Shown here piece by piece: positions 1 through 8,546 of a stretch of DNA of 64,000 bases. A program made the translations under genes and the position numbers. The notes under the pieces are model-generated. The model was not told where the DNA came from, made no database searches, and saw only the letters and a program-made list of their open reading frames with translations. Origin of the DNA: CAZFVY01 sp964522665 (GTDB lineage Bacteria > Verrucomicrobiota > Verrucomicrobiia > Limisphaerales > CAZFVY01); contig CAZFVY010000021.1 of assembly GCA_964522665.1 (NCBI GenBank), positions 7,860 to 71,859 on the forward strand, read 5' to 3'. The stretch's first letter is position 1. The number at the start of each line of letters is the position of its first letter.

Positions 1-174
1 CGGTTTTCCGTGCAGGCGAGGTTCTTTAACCTCGGGAAATCGGCGGGTGGCACGGGCATTTTCAGCGTGTATCGGACCAATGGGAAACAGATTCGGGTGA
101 TCCAGGCCCGGATCTTTGAACCGGAAGAACAGTATTTTTATCAGCGCAAGCTCAACCAGACGCTGGCGCAGTAA
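1..174 (+). CDS. BrnT-like toxin, C-terminal part (truncated by window edge)
   Basis: The reading frame is open from base 1 to a TAA at 172-174, giving the last 57 residues of a protein whose start lies outside the window. The piece contains a strand-rich segment (ARFFNLGKSAGG, then FSVYRTNGKQIRVIQAR) ending in an acidic/aromatic helix. This resembles the end of BrnT/DUF497 ribonuclease toxins, which typically read '(I/L)G...GR...VVYT..G..IRIISAR....ER..Y'. The next gene encodes a CopG-type antitoxin of the kind that pairs with BrnT, which supports the call. In known systems BrnT is an RNase-like toxin neutralised by its DNA-binding partner. Only the C-terminus is visible, so the family call is an inference. 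Confidence 0.55.
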   Translation, partial: RFSVQARFFNLGKSAGGTGIFSVYRTNGKQIRVIQARIFEPEEQYFYQRKLNQTLAQ

Positions 175-222
175 CTTCGGTGAAACGGGTAAACGGTCTG
201 GACGGAACGGCGGGCGACAGGT

Positions 223-498
223 ATGAACGCGGTGACCACTTGGGACGATGTGCCGCTCTTCGATAGCGAAGGGGCGGAAGCGGCGTTCTGGCTCGATAAC
301 CGGCTGGAGGTGCGCTTGATGGAAGGCTCGGTCGCCGCCGGCACCGAAGTTTCGGAATCGGTCACGATCACGTTGCGGATCGATCCGCGGATGTTGGCGC
401 GGATCAAGCGGTTGGCGCGTTCCCGATACTTGAATTATCAAAGTATGATAAAACAGTGGTTGAGCGAGCGAATGGAACAAGAATTGCGGGAAAGATAG
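223..498 (+). CDS. CopG/BrnA-type antitoxin of a type II toxin-antitoxin pair
   Basis: A 91-residue protein. Residues 14-35 carry a Phe-Trp-centred acidic stretch (EAAFWLDNRLEV), and residues 46-85 form a ribbon-helix-helix-like segment (VTITLRIDPRMLARIKRLA, then YQSMIKQWLSERM). This two-part layout matches the CopG antitoxin family (Pfam CopG_antitoxin), whose members bind operator DNA as dimers and neutralise a BrnT- or RelE-like toxin. It follows the toxin-like gene by 48 bases in the same direction, so the order is toxin then antitoxin, as in brnTA. The pair is expected to repress its own promoter, which lies upstream of the window. The ATG at 223 is chosen because it keeps the whole conserved acidic stretch. 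Confidence 0.7.
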   Translation: MNAVTTWDDVPLFDSEGAEAAFWLDNRLEVRLMEGSVAAGTEVSESVTITLRIDPRMLARIKRLARSRYLNYQSMIKQWLSERMEQELRER

Positions 499-514
499 CC
501 GTAGCCGAATCAAA

Positions 515-1276
515 ATGAGACAGCATTGGACAACGCCGAACGACCGAAAACCGCTCCCGGGCAGCCGCGGGGAGGCCGATTGCGCCGTGGATTCAGCGGG
601 CGAGCTTGCTGGGCGCTTGGCCACGCGGTCGATGGGCGTTCTCACGCGAGCCTTTACGCTCATTGAGTTGCTGGTGGTCATCACGATTATCGGAATCCTG
701 GCGAGCCTGTTGGTGGGATTGGCCGGGACCGCTTCGGTTAAGGCCAAACAATCGCGCGTGCAGGGAGAACTGCACGCCTACATGACCGCGATTGAGCAAT
801 ACCGAGCCACGTTCAATCAGTATCCGCCGGATAATGTCAGCCCCGCGACCAAGACGGCGAACCCGGTGATTAACCAACTTTTTTACGAGTTGACCGGAAC
901 CATCTATATTCCCGGTCGGGAAAGCTTTCGTGGGCTGGTCGGCGACATGAATATTAATTCCGGCGTAGTCAAAAGCTACTTTAACACGGATGGCTTTATC
1001 AACGCGTCCGACGACACGAACAAGGTTCACCGGTTCCTCGATCTGAAGGCGGGTCAATTTCGGACGCTCCCGGGGGCCGCCGGGCTGAGCGCCCAGGTCC
1101 TGACGGTACCGATCGATTGGCCGGCGGGGCGTTCTGACAACCCGGTCCCGGGCACGACGATCAATCCGTGGCGTTACGTTTCAACGTCGCCGACCAATAA
1201 CCCCAACGGGTTCGATCTGTGGGCGGAGTTTTTAATCAGTGGCAAACTGCAGGTGATCGGGAACTGGAAGCAATGA
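515..1276 (+). CDS. Type II secretion/type IV pilus-like pseudopilin (GspG-like)
   Basis: A 253-residue protein with a prepilin signal: residues 46-70 read A|FTLIELLVVITIIGILASL, with the peptidase site before Phe47 and the conserved Glu at mature position 5. The following helix and the spacing YMTAIEQYRATFNQYPPDN resemble the alpha-1 helix and loop of major pseudopilins such as GspG. The rest is an unrecognised soluble domain. The 46-residue leader from the ATG at 515 is long; an in-frame ATG at 632 would give a normal 7-residue leader and may be the true start. Neither start has a clear Shine-Dalgarno. It is the first gene of the pseudopilin run, overlapping sequence in which an alternative start of the next gene (ATGA at 1273) sits. 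Confidence 0.8.
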   Translation: MRQHWTTPNDRKPLPGSRGEADCAVDSAGELAGRLATRSMGVLTRAFTLIELLVVITIIGILASLLVGLAGTASVKAKQSRVQGELHAYMTAIEQYRATFNQYPPDNVSPATKTANPVINQLFYELTGTIYIPGRESFRGLVGDMNINSGVVKSYFNTDGFINASDDTNKVHRFLDLKAGQFRTLPGAAGLSAQVLTVPIDWPAGRSDNPVPGTTINPWRYVSTSPTNNPNGFDLWAEFLISGKLQVIGNWKQ

Positions 1277-1410
1277 AATCCCGCGTGGCAACCAACGAAA
1301 ACGCGCTCCCCGTGACGCTGCTGCCAATCCGCTGGCAGCACGAGGCGTGGGCGAAGCGCATCATCGTGCGCGGTCCGACCACGCGGCTTGGCGATACAAA
1401 AGGCTTATTT

Positions 1411-2223
1411 ATGAAGTGTCCATCCCAAACCCGTTACCGTCGGTCGCGGGGCTTTACGCTCATCGAATTGCTGGTCGTCATCAGCATTATCGGCATCCTC
1501 GCCGGGATGCTGCTCCCGGCGATCAGCAAGGCCCGCCGCGCGGCGCAAATCGCCCAATCAAAAATCGAAATCTCGAATTTGGTGGGCGCCATCAATCAGT
1601 ATTATTCGACCTACAACCGGTATCCTTCCTCCCCGCAGGCGCGGGCGTCGGTGAATGAGACCTGCCCCGATTTTACGTTTGGCACGATGCACCACGATCA
1701 GAGCGGCGCCCAGATTCCCTTGAAAAACAAGGCGGGAGTCGCTCTCCCGAGTATCGTCAACCTTGGCAACCAGCCGCTGTATCAGGCGAGCAACGCGGAA
1801 GTGATCGGCATCCTGCGCGATCTCGAGGTGTTTCGCGACGGCAACGCCACCGCGAACAAAAACCACGCGCAGAATCCCCAGCGGATTAACTTTCTGAACG
1901 CGAAGGATGTCAACGACTCCAAGTCGTCCGGCGTCGGGAACGACGGCGTTTATCGCGACCCTTGGGGCAATCCCTACATCATCACGATTGACCTGAGCGG
2001 CGACGGCAAGGCGCGCGACGCGTTCTACCGGCTCGCGCGAGTCTCCGGCGCCGGATCAGGGCTGGGCGGCTTGAATGGCTTGAGTCTCCCCGTCGTGAAC
2101 GGCGGCGATATGTATGAGGCCAATGTGACGGTCATGGTTTGGTCGATGGGACCGGACGGCCAGGTAAATCCCGGCGTCCAGGCCACCCTCGGCGTGAACA
2201 AAGATAACGTCCTTAGCTGGTAA
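1411..2223 (+). CDS. Type II secretion/type IV pilus-like pseudopilin
   Basis: A 270-residue pseudopilin with a 13-residue basic leader (MKCPSQTRYRRSR) ending in G|FTLIELLVVISIIGIL, with Glu at mature position 5. The start at 1411 is preferred because AAAAGG lies 7 bases upstream. An in-frame ATG at 1273 overlaps the previous stop as ATGA and would add 46 residues; the frame is open back to 1219. After the helix comes INQYYSTYNRYPSSPQ, as in GspG-like proteins, then a C-terminal domain with YRDPWGNPYIITIDLSGDGK, a calcium-loop-like segment typical of GspG pseudopilins. It is probably processed by a prepilin peptidase (a candidate lies at 46331-47428) and assembled into a periplasmic pseudopilus. 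Confidence 0.82.
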   Translation: MKCPSQTRYRRSRGFTLIELLVVISIIGILAGMLLPAISKARRAAQIAQSKIEISNLVGAINQYYSTYNRYPSSPQARASVNETCPDFTFGTMHHDQSGAQIPLKNKAGVALPSIVNLGNQPLYQASNAEVIGILRDLEVFRDGNATANKNHAQNPQRINFLNAKDVNDSKSSGVGNDGVYRDPWGNPYIITIDLSGDGKARDAFYRLARVSGAGSGLGGLNGLSLPVVNGGDMYEANVTVMVWSMGPDGQVNPGVQATLGVNKDNVLSW

Positions 2224-2228
2224 TCGCC

Positions 2229-3047
2229 ATGCAGACCGCTCCCCATAACCAAAACGATTCGCCCGGCGCACCCGTCGTGGCGACTCGGGGAGGGCGCGTC
2301 GCGATTCGGTCGGCTGGGGCCGCAACGTGCCGGGCGTTCACTTTGCTTGAGCTTTTGGTCGTGATGGGAATTATCGGCCTCTTGGCGGCGGTCGCGTTGC
2401 CGTCGCTCAAGGGCCTTGGCCAGGCGAACATCACCGCCGGCGCGAACCGGCAAATGATCGAGGATCTCTCGATGGCTCGGCTGCGCGCCATCGCTGGGCG
2501 AACGACCGTTTACATGGTCTTTGTACCGACGAATATTTGGACCCGCATCGCGGCGGCATCGGACCCAATCGAATTGCGCCAGTTGACCAATCTGGTGAAT
2601 GGACAATACACGTCCTACGCGCTGCTCGCGAAAAGGACGGTCGGCGACCAGCCCGGGCGGGACCGATCGCGCTATCTGACGGAATGGCGCACCTTGCCGG
2701 AAGGGATGCTGATTGCGCCGCCCAAGTTCGTGCCCGCCAATACGAATCTCGCCGACCCGTACCAACGCGGTTTCGTTTACCAAGCCGTTCCGTTCCCGAA
2801 TTCGACCAACGCTTTGGTAAACCTCCCGTGCATCGTTTTCAATCCGCAGGGGCAGTTGGTGTCCGGCGTTGACGAGATCATTTCGCTCGCGCGAGGCAGC
2901 GTCTTCTACGCTCGCGACCAGAACAATCATTACATCTCCCAGCCGCCGGACGTCTCGATTTCGCCGCCTAACAATTTCACGAACAGCCATATCCGCGTGA
3001 ACTGGCTCACCGGGCGCGCCGTGGTGGAAAGGGTCGCTTTACCGTGA
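2229..3047 (+). CDS. Pseudopilin, Verru_Chthon cassette protein D-like (GspH-like)
   Basis: A 272-residue protein with a 36-residue leader and the prepilin site A|FTLLELLVVMGIIGLLAAV, with Glu at mature position 5. The mature helix is followed by NRQMIEDLSMARLRAIAGR, the pattern of GspH/FimT minor pseudopilins, and a predicted beta-rich remainder. It starts 5 bases after the previous stop and shares a GTGA overlap with the next gene. With the three following genes it matches what I remember as the four-gene Verru_Chthon cassette (TIGR02596/02598/02599/02600). The letter assignments are from memory and should be checked with those models. It is probably an inner-membrane pseudopilus subunit. 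Confidence 0.75.
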   Translation: MQTAPHNQNDSPGAPVVATRGGRVAIRSAGAATCRAFTLLELLVVMGIIGLLAAVALPSLKGLGQANITAGANRQMIEDLSMARLRAIAGRTTVYMVFVPTNIWTRIAAASDPIELRQLTNLVNGQYTSYALLAKRTVGDQPGRDRSRYLTEWRTLPEGMLIAPPKFVPANTNLADPYQRGFVYQAVPFPNSTNALVNLPCIVFNPQGQLVSGVDEIISLARGSVFYARDQNNHYISQPPDVSISPPNNFTNSHIRVNWLTGRAVVERVALP

Positions 3048-3898
3048 GAATCGCGCGGAAATATTTCGGCGCCCGAGCCACGCAGGCCTTCACGATGGTC
3101 GAGATCGCGTTGGCGTTGGGGGTGGTCGCGTTCGCTTTGGTCGCCCTGGTCGGTGTCATGCCGGCGGGGCTTAAAGTGCAGAAGGACAACCGACAGGATA
3201 CGGTCGTCAATATGGACGGCACGTATCTGCTTGACGCGATCAGGTCTGGTCTGCCGACCGACAACTTGGCTGAGGCGGCTCAGGTTGGCGGCTTGAGCGT
3301 CGATATGCTGACGAACTACATTGATTCTATCACGATCAGCAACACTTTCTTTCGCGGGAACTACACGACCTACTCGAACGCCCCGGGGCCGACCGGCCTC
3401 ACCAACGGTTACCGGATTCTCGGCTTGCTGAGCAGTCCCCGTCTGACCACGAGCGGTCGCACCCTGATAACGAACGTCACGACCGCGGTCATGCGTTCCA
3501 TCAGCGGTCCGGCGATCGAAAAAGGCCTTGTTACTCGCGACATCGCTTTCCGCTATCTGGTGACCTCGGAGATCGTCCCGTTCTCGATCTACCCGCCGCA
3601 GGAGACCAATTTTCCGGGTGGAAACGGGTTTACCGCGTTTGGCAATCTGGGGCGCAACATCGCCAATTCGAACAACTGGCGGACCGCGGTCAACCTGGCG
3701 ACCAATTGCTACGACTTGCGGGTCACGTTGCAATGGCCGCTGATCACGCGAGGCAAGACGAACTTTGTCGGTGGCGGCCACAAGACCTTCCGGGCGCTCG
3801 TCGCCGGCCAATGGCTTCAGGCGACGAATAACCCGTTATCGCTGCCGCCCGTGTACTTCCTGCAACCGTATCACTACGGACAGGTCACGAATCTATGA
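3044..3898 (+). CDS. Pseudopilin, Verru_Chthon cassette protein B-like (GspI-like)
   Basis: A 284-residue protein starting at GTG 3044, inside the GTGA overlap with the preceding stop. The leader MRIARKYFGARATQA precedes |FTMVEIALALGVVAFALVAL, with Glu at mature position 5. The helix ALALGVVAFALVALVGVMPAGL is typical of GspI/PilV-type minor pseudopilins. The C-terminal two thirds are rich in Asn and Thr and belong to no family I recognise. The ATGA overlap with the next gene implies coupled translation and fixed stoichiometry. The letter assignment within the cassette is provisional. Confidence 0.75.
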   Translation: MRIARKYFGARATQAFTMVEIALALGVVAFALVALVGVMPAGLKVQKDNRQDTVVNMDGTYLLDAIRSGLPTDNLAEAAQVGGLSVDMLTNYIDSITISNTFFRGNYTTYSNAPGPTGLTNGYRILGLLSSPRLTTSGRTLITNVTTAVMRSISGPAIEKGLVTRDIAFRYLVTSEIVPFSIYPPQETNFPGGNGFTAFGNLGRNIANSNNWRTAVNLATNCYDLRVTLQWPLITRGKTNFVGGGHKTFRALVAGQWLQATNNPLSLPPVYFLQPYHYGQVTNL

Positions 3899-4776
3899 CG
3901 CCGCGACGCACAAGCGATTTTGCCGATTTTCGCCGTTCCCGTGGTTTCAGCGTACTGGAGTTGTTGTTGGCCTCGTCGATCCTCAGCCTGATCGTCTTCG
4001 GGCTCTACCAGGTATTTCACCAAACGCAAAAGGCGCTGCACGCGAACGTGACGCAGGTGGACGTGCAGGAAGGCGGCCGGGCGGCGATGGATTTTCTGGT
4101 GCGGGATTTGGAACAAACGACGTCGTGCAATTTGAGCAACGGCGTCAATGTCTGGGTGAACAACAGCCCGGTCGGTCGCCCGATCACGATGACGACGCTG
4201 GACACCAACGTGTTTCGCACCAATTTTTTCGACGACCTCTTCTTCCTCTCCAAATACAATAAGGACTGGACCGGGACCGGCTATCGGGTGCTCTTGGCGA
4301 ATCCGACGAACGGGTTCGCGAGCTACACCAATTTCGTCGGCGTAGGCAGTCTTTGGCGCTACACGGCCACGACGAATTCGATGGTTTTGACTTCAAACAA
4401 CCTGCTCCAAGCGTTCGTCAATGCTTCCCCGACCAATATGCAGCGGGTGACCGATGGCGTGGTCGGGCTGCGGCTCATCCCGCTCGATTCTTTCGGCCGG
4501 GTGCAGACCACCAACCCGCCGAATCTGGCCACGATCCCGCCTTGGTTGATCTCGATCACGACCAATCGCCTTGATCGTCTGCCGGTTACATTTGCCTATT
4601 ATACCAACGCGTTGCCGGCTTACATCGACCTTGAACTTGCGGTCCTGGAGCCGCCGACGCTCGATCTATTTAGATCGATTCCGAACGCGCAATCGGCCGC
4701 GAACTTCCTGTCGCAACAGGCGGCGCGAGTTCAGCTTTTTCGCCAGCGCATTCCCCTTCGTTCTTCGGCTCAATGA
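3895..4776 (+). CDS. Pseudopilin, Verru_Chthon cassette protein C-like (GspJ-like)
   Basis: A 293-residue protein starting at the ATG of an ATGA overlap. The 17-residue leader ends in G|FSVLELLLASSILSLIVFGL, with Glu at mature position 5. The continuation YQVFHQTQKALHAN, then GRAAMDFLVRDLEQT, is the pattern of GspJ/PilW minor pseudopilins, where an arginine-rich helix leads into the globular domain. The 3' end again overlaps the next ATG by four bases. In type II secretion systems GspI, GspJ and GspK form the pseudopilus tip; the order here (H-like, I-like, J-like, then a K-like giant) mirrors gspH-I-J-K. That parallel is an inference from order and N-terminal helices. Confidence 0.77.
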   Translation: MTPRRTSDFADFRRSRGFSVLELLLASSILSLIVFGLYQVFHQTQKALHANVTQVDVQEGGRAAMDFLVRDLEQTTSCNLSNGVNVWVNNSPVGRPITMTTLDTNVFRTNFFDDLFFLSKYNKDWTGTGYRVLLANPTNGFASYTNFVGVGSLWRYTATTNSMVLTSNNLLQAFVNASPTNMQRVTDGVVGLRLIPLDSFGRVQTTNPPNLATIPPWLISITTNRLDRLPVTFAYYTNALPAYIDLELAVLEPPTLDLFRSIPNAQSAANFLSQQAARVQLFRQRIPLRSSAQ

Positions 4777-7700
4777 AACGTCAATCACAACGCGGCGTCG
4801 CCCTGGTTATCACGCTGATCATGCTCTCGGTGGTGACCGTCATGACGGTGCTGTTCCTGGCCGTCAGTCGCCGGGAGCGGACCTCGGTGAGCGTTACCGG
4901 TGATCAAACGGACGCGCGCCTCATGGTGGATTACGGGCTGGGTCGCGCCCAGGCGGAGGTGGTGGCCCGGATGCTGGCGCGTAGCAACGCGTTGGAGTAT
5001 AACCTGATGGTTTCGACGAATTTTATCAACCCTGCCGGTTTTCAACAGACATCGCCCGATACCTTTGACCGGGTTGCGTATGACTTGGGCGAACCGCGCC
5101 ATGTCCCGTTGAACGGGGATGAATTGAAAGCGATGCTGGCGCATCTTTGGTTTGACCCCCGGCCACCCGTTTTCATCCAGAACGGCGGATCGAACGAATT
5201 CCGGTTCTATTTGGACCTCAACCGAAATGGACGATTTGAGACCAACGGCTACCAGGCGATTTACGACGCCAACGGAAACCCGATCCGAATTAACGGCGTG
5301 ATCCAGACTAACTTCCTGGTCGGCGACCCAGAATGGATCGGGGTGCTTGAACGGCCCGGCCAGCCACATTCGCGCTCCAATCAGTTTATCGGACGTTACG
5401 CGTTCATCGTGCTTCCGGCTGGCAAGAGTCTTGACCTGAATTACATGCACAATCAGGTGAAGCAGTTGTCCGTGCTGGGCGACGGCTATCGCCGCAATCA
5501 GGGCTTTGGCTCCTGGGAGTTGAATCTGGCGGCATTTCTGCGCGATCTGAATTCAAATTACTGGGGGCCGGGGAGCTATAACTACAATCCCGCGCTCACC
5601 ACCGCGAGCAGCGGCGCCGCGTTCGACGACGCCACCGCCCTTTTGACCTACCGCTATAATAGTTCCTTCGGAACGCTCCGTTCCGTTTCCGCGCTCTACG
5701 GGTTCAGGGGGACGACCGCGTTTCGCACCGACCTGATTGATGGCTACGGCGAGGGGCCGATCGCCCCTGCCAATGGATTAGGGCAGTTCCTGGACCCGGA
5801 TAATCCGGCGCAGCCTTGGCCTGGAAGCGACAATACCAATGGCTACGTCGATCTCCAGACCTTGCTTACCATCCCCAACGCGACGCCGCAATTGACCGCC
5901 TTCAGCGCGAATCGTTTAAGCCGGCCGATGCTCAACGCCGGGACCTACGATCGCTACAGCTACTATCGGATGCTCGCCCAGTTAGGGGCCGACTCGGCGC
6001 CGGCAAATCAGACGACGTTGTCGAACTACTACATCATGAAGGTGGGGCAGCAATGGGTAACGAATATCGAGGCGACGAACGTCGCGAAGCTGAATCTGAA
6101 TTACGATAATGGCCCGGGATCAACGACGACCAATTTTTTCGCGTGGACGCCGCTCCGTTTTTTCACCAACGCGGCGGACCGCATCTTGCGCTCCCAATTT
6201 CTGCCGGGAGTGATCGTCACCAACAACCCGTTTACGTTGGCCGGCATCACGCTGACGAACATCCCGATCTTTCCCACGAATCTTTATAGCGCCCAAGTCC
6301 ACCGCTCCCTGCAATTGGCGGCGAATATCTACGACGCGACTACGACCAACGCGTTTCCGTCAGTCTTCCGCCCGATTTTGACCCAAGTGGGGACCAACAT
6401 CTACATCGCCGGATATACGAACGTCGTGTTCGACGCCAATCTAACCAACCCGAACCTGACGTGGCTCGACCTCAACGACCCGAAGGATCGAAGACTGATC
6501 GGGGTCAACGACGCCGCGCATTACGTGTACGGCGTCCCGTGGGTAGTCGGCGCGCGCAAGGGGCTGCCTAACTTCAACGAGTTCTCGATGCGGACGAGCG
6601 TTCAGCTTACGCGCAAGCTCGAGGTCGTAAAACATTTCGCCGGGGGGCGTCCAACCCAAACGAATCAATTGTATCAGTTGACGATTACGAACGTGGTCGG
6701 ACTCGAGGGATGGAACTCCTACACCAACAGTTATCTGGCCCCGCTTAAGCTGCGGGTTCAAGCCCGCGTCGCGATGGTCTTGACCAACGGGATCAATCCG
6801 GCGAATCTGCTTCCGCTGACGGTGTTTCCAACCTACGCGACGAATATGAACGTGACGAGTTGGGTGAGCAATTCGTTCCTCGTCCCAATCCTCACCAATC
6901 AACTCGTGCTTCCCCAAGCCTCATGGCAGAGCCAGCGAATCCCGACGTTTATTACGAATGTCGCTCAATTCGATCGTGGCGCCGGATTTCCGATCCCACA
7001 ATGGGGTCTGGTAGTGACCAACCGCTTGGTTTATGTGATGACCGACTCGAACAATCGTCCGCTTGATGTCGTGATGCTGAACAATCTTACCAATTATTGG
7101 GACTTGACCCAGACGGTGATTGGCATGCAAAACGTTTCGGGGGAGAATTCGGACGCGGGCCAGTTATGGCTAACCAACCGATTGAATCGATCGCTCTCGG
7201 TCTTCGCGCCGACGATTGGGATCAACAATCAGATTCAGGTGTCGCTCGGAACGCTCTTTCAGAACGACCCGGCGCTCTGGACTAGTTATAGCTCAGAGCA
7301 GTCCGCTGGTTTGGATAAGAGCAAGGCGATCGATTATTTCCGATCGTTCATGGGGTTAAGCCCGCTTACCTTCAAGCAGGGTGATATTCCGGCGAGTATT
7401 GGCTTTAAGACGTCGTACCAAGCGCCTTTTTCACCCACTCGTCTGGTTTACCTTTATTCGCGCTGGTCGGCGAACGATCCACTGGTGCATTACACGGTGG
7501 AGGATTTGACTGACTTGACTCGAACGAATGTGACTCATTACGCGAATCCGCCGGAAACGCCGTTGCCGACCCCCGATATAAATTTCAACATCTCCCAGAT
7601 CAATGAACGCTATAGTCCGTGGGACGGCAATCCGTCGAAAAAACAGAACCAGAGTGTAACGAACAATATTCAGACTCAAGACCCTCTGATCTATCGCTCC

Positions 7701-8522
7701 GATGACTGGCAATTCCCCTCGAACAAATATGCGAACGTGGGCTGGCTCGGGCGGGTCCATCGCGGGACGCCTTGGCAGACGGTCTATTTCAAATCCTATT
7801 TTGCGCCGCCTAGCGCGATCCCCAACGCTGATTTGATCGCTTGGACCAAATGGGCGGGGAACACGGGAACTCATCCCACGAATGATTGGAAGCTGGCGGA
7901 CCTTTTCACGGTGGCGCCGAACGACAACGCGGCCCGCGGCCTGCTTGCGGTCAATCAGACCAACCTCGCCGCCTGGTCGGCGGTGTTGAGCGGCGTTACG
8001 GTCGTCTCAAATACCAGTCTGGTAAGGCCGCCGGCGGGTCAGCTCCCGACTTCCCAGACGGTTCGGATCGAGCCAGCGTCGGCGCAACTTCAAACGATCG
8101 TCGCCAGCCTGAACGCCACGCGGATGGGATTATTTACGAACCAGATCGGCCAAGTGACTTCCAATGGCTATTTTCCGAATCTTGGCAGCGTGCTTTCGGC
8201 CCCGGCTCTCACGGTGGCCTCGCCGTTCCTGAACACGAACGGAGTCAACGCGACTTATGGGATCACCGACGACATGTATGAGCGAATCCCAGAACAGATT
8301 CTCTCGCTCCTGAAACAGGATGAGCCGCGAGTCGTCGTTTTCGCGTTTGGCCAATCGCTTAAACCGGCGAACAACTCCCAAGTACTTTCGGGCCCGTACC
8401 AGGGTATGATAACAAACTATCAGATAACGGCGGAATCCGCGGCCAAGGTTGTGCTGCGGATCGACGGGGCGCCGCGAAAGCCGCGCGTCGCGGTTGAGAG
8501 TTATCACCTTTTGCCCCCTTGA
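4773..8522 (+). CDS. Giant GspK/PilX-like protein, Verru_Chthon cassette protein A-like
   Basis: A 1249-residue protein beginning MKRQSQRG|VALVITLIMLSVVTVMTVLF. This is a prepilin-like leader with basic residues and Gly8 before a hydrophobic helix, but with no Glu at mature position 5. That is the signature of GspK/PilX-type tip subunits, normally about 300 residues. The other 1200 residues are Asn/Thr/Pro-rich, with many TNxT and LTN strings, and I recognise no domain in them. It is translationally coupled (ATGA at 4773) to the J-like pseudopilin and completes the cassette. The size and position fit Verru_Chthon cassette protein A (TIGR02600) as I remember it. A plausible role is a pilus-tip or substrate-docking protein in the cell envelope. 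The true function is unknown. Confidence 0.72.
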   Translation: MKRQSQRGVALVITLIMLSVVTVMTVLFLAVSRRERTSVSVTGDQTDARLMVDYGLGRAQAEVVARMLARSNALEYNLMVSTNFINPAGFQQTSPDTFDRVAYDLGEPRHVPLNGDELKAMLAHLWFDPRPPVFIQNGGSNEFRFYLDLNRNGRFETNGYQAIYDANGNPIRINGVIQTNFLVGDPEWIGVLERPGQPHSRSNQFIGRYAFIVLPAGKSLDLNYMHNQVKQLSVLGDGYRRNQGFGSWELNLAAFLRDLNSNYWGPGSYNYNPALTTASSGAAFDDATALLTYRYNSSFGTLRSVSALYGFRGTTAFRTDLIDGYGEGPIAPANGLGQFLDPDNPAQPWPGSDNTNGYVDLQTLLTIPNATPQLTAFSANRLSRPMLNAGTYDRYSYYRMLAQLGADSAPANQTTLSNYYIMKVGQQWVTNIEATNVAKLNLNYDNGPGSTTTNFFAWTPLRFFTNAADRILRSQFLPGVIVTNNPFTLAGITLTNIPIFPTNLYSAQVHRSLQLAANIYDATTTNAFPSVFRPILTQVGTNIYIAGYTNVVFDANLTNPNLTWLDLNDPKDRRLIGVNDAAHYVYGVPWVVGARKGLPNFNEFSMRTSVQLTRKLEVVKHFAGGRPTQTNQLYQLTITNVVGLEGWNSYTNSYLAPLKLRVQARVAMVLTNGINPANLLPLTVFPTYATNMNVTSWVSNSFLVPILTNQLVLPQASWQSQRIPTFITNVAQFDRGAGFPIPQWGLVVTNRLVYVMTDSNNRPLDVVMLNNLTNYWDLTQTVIGMQNVSGENSDAGQLWLTNRLNRSLSVFAPTIGINNQIQVSLGTLFQNDPALWTSYSSEQSAGLDKSKAIDYFRSFMGLSPLTFKQGDIPASIGFKTSYQAPFSPTRLVYLYSRWSANDPLVHYTVEDLTDLTRTNVTHYANPPETPLPTPDINFNISQINERYSPWDGNPSKKQNQSVTNNIQTQDPLIYRSDDWQFPSNKYANVGWLGRVHRGTPWQTVYFKSYFAPPSAIPNADLIAWTKWAGNTGTHPTNDWKLADLFTVAPNDNAARGLLAVNQTNLAAWSAVLSGVTVVSNTSLVRPPAGQLPTSQTVRIEPASAQLQTIVASLNATRMGLFTNQIGQVTSNGYFPNLGSVLSAPALTVASPFLNTNGVNATYGITDDMYERIPEQILSLLKQDEPRVVVFAFGQSLKPANNSQVLSGPYQGMITNYQITAESAAKVVLRIDGAPRKPRVAVESYHLLPP

Positions 8523-8546
8523 TGTGTCTCTCTGCCGTTTTTTAGT

